Origin: Spirochaetales bacterium
Lineage (GTDB): Bacteria > Spirochaetota > Spirochaetia > UBA9216
Direction of reading: 5' to 3'
DNA length: 64,000 nt
Assembly (NCBI GenBank): GCA_016839055.1
Contig: JAEKNX010000019.1
Location: 1 to 64,000, forward strand
In this document: positions 42,042 through 48,930 of the stretch, in pieces
Layout: each line of letters starts with the position of its first letter
Numbering within the stretch: position 1 is the stretch's first letter
The notes under the pieces: generated by a model
Told to the model about the DNA's origin: nothing
Databases searched by the model: none
Seen by the model: only the letters and a program-made list of their open reading frames with translations
Translations under genes and position numbers: made by a program

Positions 42042-43564
42042 GCACCTGCCTCCACTTCATAATTTCTTGTCACAATATCATACAACTCCTCTTCGGTTGT
42101 TGTCCTTGAATCTTCAATCTCTTTGATTATTCTTCCTTTCGACATCAAAAGTACCCGGTTGCAGTTATCAAGAATCTCCTGGATTTCATCCGAAATCATG
42201 ATTATCCCCATTCCTTTCTCTGCCAGATCACGGATTATTTCATGAATGGTATGCTTTGAGCCTATATCAATACCGATTGTAGGTCCGTCAAGGATGAAGA
42301 CCTCAGGTTCGGTGGCAAGCCACTTTGCGAGGACTACACGCTGCTGATTTCCTCCCGACAGGCTGTTAACAGGAGTTGCTCCTGACGGAGTCTTTATACT
42401 CAGCTTTTTAATCCAGTTATCACCTTCGGTCTGCTTCTTAAGAGGACTGATAAGATTTAGACCGGCGAGTAGTTTCTTTAAAACAGTAATTACAATATTG
42501 TCACCGATTGCCTGGGCCTCAAAGAGTCCCTGATGGTGCCGATCTTCAGGTAAAAGCGCTATTCCGTGACTGATTGCATCCTCAGGGCTCGAAATGTGAA
42601 CAGTCTTACCCTTGAGCTTGATAGTTCCGCTGTTCGGTTTATTCAGGCCGAAGATCGCCTGGGCTATTTCAGTCCGGCCGGAACCTATCAGCCCGGTGAT
42701 ACCAAGAATTTCACCCTTCTGAAGGGTGAAATTTATATCTGAAAATTGAAACTCCTTGTTAAGGCCTTCAACAGACAGAAGAGGAACATCTTCCTTCATC
42801 TCTTCATTATATATGTATGGAGCATATTCCAGTTTCCTGCCGGTCATGATAAATACAAGCTTTTCATAATCAAGTTCGGAAGTAGGATACACTCCAACCT
42901 TTTTTCCGTCCCTGATAATCGTGATGTTCTCTGATATTTCGAATACTTCACTAAGCTTATGACTGACAAAAAGAATTGAGATACCCCTTTCTTTCAATTT
43001 TAAAATTATTGAGAATAGATGATCAACCTCTTCTTTCGTTATTGCAGAGGTGGCCTCATCCATTATTATTAGTTTTGCGTTCTGCGTAAGAGCACGGGAA
43101 ATTGCAATAATCTGTTTCTTTGCCACTGAAAGATTTTCAACTCTCTCATCAAGATCAATTTCTTCACCTATTTCCTCGAGTGCCTTTTTTGCGGAGGAAC
43201 GAACAGTTTTCCAGTTAACGCCCTGCTGGTTGGTCTCAAGCATCTGGTTAATGGAAATGTTTTCGGCTACAGTCAAATTCGGGAAAAGCGATAGGTCCTG
43301 ATATATAATCTGAACGCCCGCCCTGATCGATTCGATGGCCTGAATTCCATGCTCATGCAGTTCACGGCCTTCTATGAGCACACTACCGCTGTCAGCCTTG
43401 TATACGCCGCCAATAATTTTAATAAGGGTGGACTTTCCTGAACCATTCTCACCGATTAAACAATGAATTTCACCCTTTCCGATAGTAAGATCAACATTGT
43501 CCAGGGCCTTAACTCCGACAAAGGTCTTACTGACTCCCTTCGCTTCTAGAAATACTTCAGACAT
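42038..43564 (-). CDS. Sugar ABC transporter ATPase (two ABC domains)
   Basis: The ATG at 43564 (MSEVFLEAKGVSKTF) follows CAGGAG and is better than the track start at 43582. The first ABC domain has GENGSGKST, LSVAKKQIIAISRA and IMDEATSA (Ala replaces the usual Pro). The second has GLIGSGRTE, LSGGNQQRVVLAKW and ILDGPTIGIDIG, where Gly replaces the catalytic Glu of the usual DEPT. Such asymmetry is known in RbsA-type proteins. It sits behind the attenuator at 43595-43629. Confidence 0.92.
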   Translation of the reverse strand: MSEVFLEAKGVSKTFVGVKALDNVDLTIGKGEIHCLIGENGSGKSTLIKIIGGVYKADSGSVLIEGRELHEHGIQAIESIRAGVQIIYQDLSLFPNLTVAENISINQMLETNQQGVNWKTVRSSAKKALEEIGEEIDLDERVENLSVAKKQIIAISRALTQNAKLIIMDEATSAITKEEVDHLFSIILKLKERGISILFVSHKLSEVFEISENITIIRDGKKVGVYPTSELDYEKLVFIMTGRKLEYAPYIYNEEMKEDVPLLSVEGLNKEFQFSDINFTLQKGEILGITGLIGSGRTEIAQAIFGLNKPNSGTIKLKGKTVHISSPEDAISHGIALLPEDRHHQGLFEAQAIGDNIVITVLKKLLAGLNLISPLKKQTEGDNWIKKLSIKTPSGATPVNSLSGGNQQRVVLAKWLATEPEVFILDGPTIGIDIGSKHTIHEIIRDLAEKGMGIIMISDEIQEILDNCNRVLLMSKGRIIKEIEDSRTTTEEELYDIVTRNYEVEAGA

Positions 43565-43594
43565 TATATCTCCTGTAAACAAGCTATCCCGGAT

Positions 43595-43629
43595 AAAAAA
43601 AACGGAAGGAAGAGTTTCCCCTTCCTTCC
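43595..43629 (-). terminator. Terminator/attenuator after the binding-protein gene
   Basis: On the minus strand ggaaggaag / cttccttcc is followed by gtttttttt. It sits between the binding-protein stop and the ATPase start, so it likely lets the binding protein be made in excess over the membrane parts. Confidence 0.8.
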
Positions 43630-43644
43630 AGAATAATTATTCGC

Positions 43645-44682
43645 TTAAAGCTTGTATTTTCCGCTGGCGTCTTTCCAGTCATCAAGGTTGTCTTTATTAA
43701 CATCAACCCAAGCCTGGCCGTAGATAACGGGAACACCGTGCTCATTTTTCTGAACTGTAATACTATGGTAACCAGTTGCGCCCATGTCAGTTCCGTCAAC
43801 AATTTCTTCGCCTTTGAGAGTCTTGTAAGCAGCCATTGCTGTTACATAACCTGCATCAGCAGGAACCCAGAAGTGAATTGACTGTGCGGCACCACTCACA
43901 AGGTAGTCACCCGCAACTGAAGGGAGACAGGTTCCGAATGCGGCAACCTTGCCGATGAGGCCTTTCTCTTCGATAGCTGCAGCTGCACCGGGGGCAGTAC
44001 TCATTGCGGATCCCATGATAGCTGTAAGCTTAGGATATGTCTTGAGAAGTTCTAGTGATTTCTCATATGCAATCTGCTGATTTTCCTGATCTTCTACTCT
44101 TTGAGTCGCCATTTTCAAGCCGGGGTATTTCTTAGCCTGCTCAACTTCACCGTCAACCCACTGATTGTGAGTAGGAGATGTCAGGTGACCGACAAACGGC
44201 TGCCATACGCCTTTTTCGCCCATCCACTTAGCCATAACATCCATCATATGACGTCCGTAAGCTGCATTGTCAAAAGCTTCAACGTCAAAGCTGATCTGTT
44301 TCTGGTTTGAAGCTTCATGAGTAAAGGTAAGAATACCTGCGTCATTGGCTTTCCTGAAAACAGGAACAAGTGATTCGGGGTCATTAGGAACTACGAGAAT
44401 TGCGTCAACACCCTTGGCTATAAGATCATTTATGAGTGCAACCTGAGCTGCGGGATCTGCTGTATCTGCACCAATCTGGTAGCAGTTTACATCCGGATGT
44501 TCGGCATTGAATTTTTCAATTCCGAGTCTCATATTATCAAACCATGCTACACCCTCAAGTTTAACAACCATTACGATTTCAAGCTGGTCATCACCAGCTG
44601 GTGAACTTTCCTGCGCTCCGCCTGCGAATGCGAATCCGCCGACAACAACTAATGCGAGAAGCAATGCTACGATCTTTTTCAT
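43645..44682 (-). CDS. LsrB/RhaS-type sugar-binding protein
   Basis: I chose the ATG at 44682 (MKKIVALLLALVVVGGFAFA) with GGAGG before it; the track start lies upstream of the promoter. The mature protein is a Peripla_BP_4 fold. Segments such as SPTHNQWVDGEVEQAKKYPG, LLKTYPKLTAIMG and NKDNLDDWKDASGKYKL resemble LsrB (autoinducer-2) and RhaS (rhamnose) binding proteins. No LsrK, LsrF or LsrG gene lies nearby, so autoinducer-2 is not supported. First gene of the operon running to 37710. Confidence 0.9.
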   Translation of the reverse strand: MKKIVALLLALVVVGGFAFAGGAQESSPAGDDQLEIVMVVKLEGVAWFDNMRLGIEKFNAEHPDVNCYQIGADTADPAAQVALINDLIAKGVDAILVVPNDPESLVPVFRKANDAGILTFTHEASNQKQISFDVEAFDNAAYGRHMMDVMAKWMGEKGVWQPFVGHLTSPTHNQWVDGEVEQAKKYPGLKMATQRVEDQENQQIAYEKSLELLKTYPKLTAIMGSAMSTAPGAAAAIEEKGLIGKVAAFGTCLPSVAGDYLVSGAAQSIHFWVPADAGYVTAMAAYKTLKGEEIVDGTDMGATGYHSITVQKNEHGVPVIYGQAWVDVNKDNLDDWKDASGKYKL

Positions 44683-44740
44683 GATCGACCTCCATTTTTG
44701 TTTATATTCCCCGAATGGGGTTTTAAAGAGATTATAAATT

Positions 44741-44769
44741 ATCTTAAACTTGGGAAACTCGACTGTCAA
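44741..44769 (-). promoter_or_regulatory. Promoter of the LsrB-like ABC/DhaKL operon
   Basis: TTGACA (44769-44764) and TAAGAT (44746-44741) with a 17-base spacer, about 52 bases of leader before the ATG. A TTCTTAAG word lies just upstream (44772) and again at 44952 near the LacI gene, and could be its operator. Confidence 0.65.
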
Positions 44770-44976
44770 GGTTCTTAAGATATATTTAGTGTATTTTTAG
44801 TTGCCGTTAATTTGATTTAATCTACTTTTAGCAGAGGGAAACGACCTATTGCACCAATGTCGTGATTTATATTATTAATTTCATATTACGAACATTATCA
44901 TTGAAATATTTGTTAACTTAAAATATATTATTTTCAGTTGTATTTTAGCTATTCTTAAGTTATTATTAAGTTAAGT

Positions 44977-45100
44977 GAGGCTCTTTCAAAAATTGGTTAT
45001 TTTTTCAGAGCCTTCGAAGTATTTTTGACAACAAATCGTCAAAAATACTTCATATAAATCCAAGGTTGGAAATTCAAAAATCCCTAATTTTTGAATTTCC
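44977..45100. repeat. Three long tandem hairpins upstream of the LacI gene
   Basis: The long aggctct...agagcct hairpin (44977-45013, with an inner AAAAAT/ATTTTT stem) is followed by a perfect 14-bp GAAGTATTTTTGAC / GTCAAAAATACTTC (45016-45051) and a perfect 14-bp GGAAATTCAAAAAT / ATTTTTGAATTTCC (45068-45100). They fill the second half of the 358-base gap between the divergent operons; the first half holds the promoters. The third hairpin and its flanks resemble the element at 59185-59243. Confidence 0.8.
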
Positions 45101-45127
45101 CTCAAGTTTGTTTTCACAGGAATATCA

Positions 45128-46156
45128 ATGAAAATTACAATAAAAGAAATTGCAGAGAAAGCCGGAGTCTCAAACGCAGCCGTCTCCCTAGCTCTAAATA
45201 ATAAGCAGGGTGTCAGCGAAGACAATAGAGAAAGAATACTTCAGATAGCAAAGGATCTGGGTTATGAACTGCTTTCAAGAACTGAAACAGCTGAACCGGA
45301 CATAACCATCAGATTTCTGAAAATATCCAGACACGGACATACTTTAAATCCGAGTCATAATTACTTTATCGATACCTATGTTGAAGGAATTACGTCTACG
45401 GCATATAGAAACGGGGCAGTTCTGGAAATTGAAGCCTATGGTGCCGGGGTTCCTCTTGAAAATATAACTAATAAGATCATCAATTCTCCCCAGATCACCG
45501 GATATCTGATTTTAGGTACCGAACTGAACGAATCTGACGTAAACGCTTTTCTAAAAACCGGAAAGAAAATTGTTTTCATGGATACCTTCATTGATTATAT
45601 TTCGGCCGACTTTGTCGACATGAATAACACTGATGCGGTATATAAAATTATCCGCCATTTCACAAGCCGCGGTCACAGTAGAATCGGCCTCATTAAGAGC
45701 AGCGTCAACACGAGAAACTTCTACCTTCGCGAGCGCGCCTTCTACCAGGCAATGAATAGCATGAATCTCGAAATCAATGAAAATTTTATAATAGATGTTG
45801 ATTCAACTTTTGAGAATGCATACAGCGATTTTAAAAACTTTCTTTCAGAAAAACCTGAACTACCCTCAGTTTTCTTCGCAATAAACGACATAATTGCCAT
45901 GGGCTGCATGCGTGCACTTCAGGAGGCAGGATATTCCGTGCCTGACGACGTATCAATCGCCGCCTTTGACAATCTGCCGATGGCCGCGATGGTATCGCCT
46001 CAGCTGACAACTATCGAGGTCTCAAAACAGGATATCGGCCAGACAGCATTTGATATGCTTCTTCTCAAATGCGGCCGCAAAGATAGTCCTCCTCCGCGAA
46101 AAACCCAGATTGGCGGAAAGCTTATCATCAGAGACAGTGTGAAAGATCTTATGTAG
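45128..46156 (+). CDS. LacI-family transcription regulator
   Basis: The 342 residues have the N-terminal LacI HTH (ITIKEIAEKAGVSNAAVSLALNNKQGVSEDNRERIL, with hinge helix) and a Peripla_BP-type sensor domain (IGLIKSSVNTRNFYLRERAF, VFFAINDIIAMGCMRALQEAG, VSIAAFDNLPMAAMVSPQLTT). It is divergent from the LsrB-like ABC/DhaKL operon and so is its probable regulator. The 3' end overlaps the convergent ligase gene by 8 bases. Confidence 0.92.
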   Translation: MKITIKEIAEKAGVSNAAVSLALNNKQGVSEDNRERILQIAKDLGYELLSRTETAEPDITIRFLKISRHGHTLNPSHNYFIDTYVEGITSTAYRNGAVLEIEAYGAGVPLENITNKIINSPQITGYLILGTELNESDVNAFLKTGKKIVFMDTFIDYISADFVDMNNTDAVYKIIRHFTSRGHSRIGLIKSSVNTRNFYLRERAFYQAMNSMNLEINENFIIDVDSTFENAYSDFKNFLSEKPELPSVFFAINDIIAMGCMRALQEAGYSVPDDVSIAAFDNLPMAAMVSPQLTTIEVSKQDIGQTAFDMLLLKCGRKDSPPPRKTQIGGKLIIRDSVKDLM

Positions 46157-47954
46157 ATACATCCTGTAAATCCAGACGCTCTCTGCTCTTTATCATCTGA
46201 TCTTTGTTCTGAATTATCTCGGTATTTATATCACTTTCCAGAATAGAATTACTCGACACCCTCTCAAGCTCCTCCTTCTCCAATTCGGTGAAGGCAATTT
46301 TACCAACCTTCGTAACAGGCAACGACTCTCTAAACTCTATCTCTTTCGGACAGCTCCACTTATTAATTCTTGAACGGCAGTAATCCATCAGTTGCTTCTC
46401 GAGTTCAGGTCCAGCATCCTCTTCATTATGAAGAACTACGAAAGCCTTAACCTTTTGCAGCTGATACGTATCGGGAACCCCGATAGCGCAGGCCATATTC
46501 ACCGATTCATGAGAATCGAGAATCTTTTCAATCTCGGTAGGATAAACTGAAACACCTGAGACTTTAATCATCCGCTTCATCCGAAGCTTAAAAAAGACAA
46601 AACCATCTGCATCCATTGTTCCAAGATCGCCGGTGTGCAGCCAACGAAGTCCGTCATCATGGACTTTAAGCGCCGCACTGGTTTCTTCAGGTTCATTCAG
46701 ATAACCGTTCATAATAGTGGGACCGGACAGGCATATTTCCCCTTCAATTCCTGAAGGCTGAGCGTCAATAGTATTAGGTTTGACAATCTTTGCGGCCATG
46801 TCAGATATCGGGATTCCGACAGAGCCTTCCCGGTATTCGGTCTCAGGCATCAGGAGAGCCACAGTTACCGATTCTGTCAGACCGTAGCCTTCCCGCAAAA
46901 CAGTTTTTGAGCCCCCGTCTTTTAATATCTTGTCGAATCTCTCTTTAATACTCCTAGGCACCTTATCACCACCGCCGAAAACCCCCTTCAGATTACTCAG
47001 ATCAGCTTTGGCAAGATTCTTATTCTTCAGAAGAGCTTCAAATAATGTCGGCACGCCGGCAATCACCGAAGGCTGCTTCTTTTTAATCAGCTTAGCTGTG
47101 ATTTCGGCGTTGAATTGCGGAACCAGAATGAGCGTGCCCGCCCCAATCAGAAAACCATGAACACATACCCCAAGTCCGAAACCATGAAACACAGGAAGGA
47201 TAGCAAGTATTGAATCTCCCGGCTTGAAGGGGTCTGTAGCAGCAAGCTGAACTCCGACCTGACGCCCCAGGGCGTTGAAATTCATGGATGATAGTTCAAT
47301 CCCCTTAGGACGGCCAGTTGTTCCTCCGCTATAGAGGATCACAGCTGTTTCCTCAGGTTTCATTGATTCATTCTTCGGATTTTCCACCTTCATCCGCATC
47401 AGATCTTTCCACCAGAGGATTTTCTTTGACTTCGGGATGGCTGGTATTTTCCGGCCCTTTGTAAGGTAAAACAGTGAATGGGTGATATTCCCCATATAAT
47501 CACCCAACCTCGTAACTATCAGTTTTTTCACATTGCTTGATGACAGCGCGCCCTTGAACCTTCCGTAAAAGGCGTCCAGTGTAAAAGCCCAGCGACTGTC
47601 GCTTATTTTCAAAAACTGCTCAATCTCCTGCGTTGCCGATAAGGGATGAATAAGACTCGCAATAGCACCAATTTTATTCAGCGCATAAAAAACAATCACA
47701 ACCTGTGGGCAATTAGGAAGACAGATTGTAACCTTATCCCCCTTTCTTATACCCAAAGCTTCAAGTGAATCGGCACAGCAATCAATATCAATTAATAAAT
47801 TCTCATAAGTACTCTTCAATCCTAAAAAATCATAAGCAATTACTTGAGGAAAATTAAAAGCACTGCTTGCAACTGCTTCGTAGATAGTTTCATTTTTATA
47901 GTCGATAGACTCGGGAACATTGTTATAATATTTAAGCCATGGTTTATTCATCAT
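46149..47954 (-). CDS. AMP-forming acyl ligase (FadD-like)
   Basis: The 601-residue ANL-superfamily enzyme has the P-loop ILYSGGTTGRPKGIEL, A5 REGYGLTES, A7 WLHTGDLGTMDADG, A8 RMKRMIKVSGVSVYPTEIE and the A10 Lys in PVTKVGKIAFTELEKEE. It activates a carboxylic (probably fatty) acid as acyl-AMP and passes it to CoA or another carrier. About 45 extra C-terminal residues follow A10. It overlaps the acyltransferase-like gene by 4 bases. The chain length and the acceptor are unknown. Confidence 0.9.
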   Translation of the reverse strand: MMNKPWLKYYNNVPESIDYKNETIYEAVASSAFNFPQVIAYDFLGLKSTYENLLIDIDCCADSLEALGIRKGDKVTICLPNCPQVVIVFYALNKIGAIASLIHPLSATQEIEQFLKISDSRWAFTLDAFYGRFKGALSSSNVKKLIVTRLGDYMGNITHSLFYLTKGRKIPAIPKSKKILWWKDLMRMKVENPKNESMKPEETAVILYSGGTTGRPKGIELSSMNFNALGRQVGVQLAATDPFKPGDSILAILPVFHGFGLGVCVHGFLIGAGTLILVPQFNAEITAKLIKKKQPSVIAGVPTLFEALLKNKNLAKADLSNLKGVFGGGDKVPRSIKERFDKILKDGGSKTVLREGYGLTESVTVALLMPETEYREGSVGIPISDMAAKIVKPNTIDAQPSGIEGEICLSGPTIMNGYLNEPEETSAALKVHDDGLRWLHTGDLGTMDADGFVFFKLRMKRMIKVSGVSVYPTEIEKILDSHESVNMACAIGVPDTYQLQKVKAFVVLHNEEDAGPELEKQLMDYCRSRINKWSCPKEIEFRESLPVTKVGKIAFTELEKEELERVSSNSILESDINTEIIQNKDQMIKSRERLDLQDVST

Positions 47955-48859
47955 ACAGATCTCATTTTCAATTTTAATTTTTCTATTTGCTCAACGGAGA
48001 GTCCCACAGGATTTTCCATCAGCCGCGGGTTTTCGATAAAATTCTTCAGGATATCAATAGATCTCGCACTGTATATACCGTCGGCAATTCTGTCATCGAG
48101 AGTGAACGTGATGTCCACCAGATCAACAACCTTAATCTCGCCTGTCTGCTCATCAACCAGGGGCCCCTTCTTTATTTTTCCTATAGCAGCGAAAACAGAA
48201 TTATTCCCCCATTCAAAAAGATGATGATAGGGAGAATCTATTCCAACGCTTCCTACATTTGTAATAAACATTGTTGAATAGAAGGGATCCGCTTTAAGCA
48301 TACTGCCCGGAGCCATATTAAAGTAATCGAGCAGTCTGAATGTGCCCATTATAAGTTTCAGAATAGGCCGCGGAAATTTCATGAAGAAACCAGGATCGGC
48401 GGTATTTGTATTCTTATCCTCTTTTTTATGTCGATGTATATACGAGTTTATTTTCTCAGAAACCGAAAAAATTGTATCATCGGGGTAAAAAGGAATTTTC
48501 ACATTAATCTCTTCGCCGCCGTCGTCTAATTGTTTCTTGGCAACAAATGAGAAAACTATTTCATTCCTCTGATAAAAATGATGCCCGGAAGTAAAGATAT
48601 TCAATTGCGGGCGCTGCAATACAGTGTACAGCGCTGCACAGAGACAAATTTGAAAAAAAGTTACATTTTTTGTACCTTTGGGAAGATCTTTATTTCGTTC
48701 TTCGATGTACTCTAGAGTTCTTGAAAGACAAACCTGCTGTTTGAAATAAATTGTTGATTCTGTTCTTGTTCGAAAAAGATATGGTAACATTCCCTGAAAT
48801 GATGGAACTTTAATTCTAATCCCGTCGGGACGATCTCTTATTATCATGAAATACCTCAA
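47951..48859 (-). CDS. Stand-alone E2/CAT-fold acyltransferase-like protein
   Basis: The 302-residue protein has the fold of 2-oxoacid dehydrogenase E2 catalytic domains and chloramphenicol acetyltransferase, but no lipoyl or subunit-binding domains. C-terminal TNVGSVGIDSPYHHLFEWG and ITFTLDDRIADGIYSARSIDIL align with E2 'NlG..G' and 'DHRxxDG'. The catalytic His position reads Asp (DDRIADG). It is coupled to the ligase by an ATGA overlap and follows the RND gene by 71 bases. A paralogue starts at 63461. It may be a divergent acyltransferase, or a non-catalytic partner. Confidence 0.75.
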   Translation of the reverse strand: MRYFMIIRDRPDGIRIKVPSFQGMLPYLFRTRTESTIYFKQQVCLSRTLEYIEERNKDLPKGTKNVTFFQICLCAALYTVLQRPQLNIFTSGHHFYQRNEIVFSFVAKKQLDDGGEEINVKIPFYPDDTIFSVSEKINSYIHRHKKEDKNTNTADPGFFMKFPRPILKLIMGTFRLLDYFNMAPGSMLKADPFYSTMFITNVGSVGIDSPYHHLFEWGNNSVFAAIGKIKKGPLVDEQTGEIKVVDLVDITFTLDDRIADGIYSARSIDILKNFIENPRLMENPVGLSVEQIEKLKLKMRSV

Positions 48860-48930
48860 AGTTGAATATGTCTAACGATTATAATAGTCATGGCAACGAG
48901 ATGTAAAGAATATTATCAAAAAAACATTAA

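Noticed and set aside
43645-44682. Autoinducer-2 (Lsr) uptake system
   Set aside because: The binding protein and the two-permease layout resemble LsrB/LsrCD, but no LsrK, LsrF or LsrG gene is linked and the kinase pair is DhaKL, so the name would overstate the evidence.
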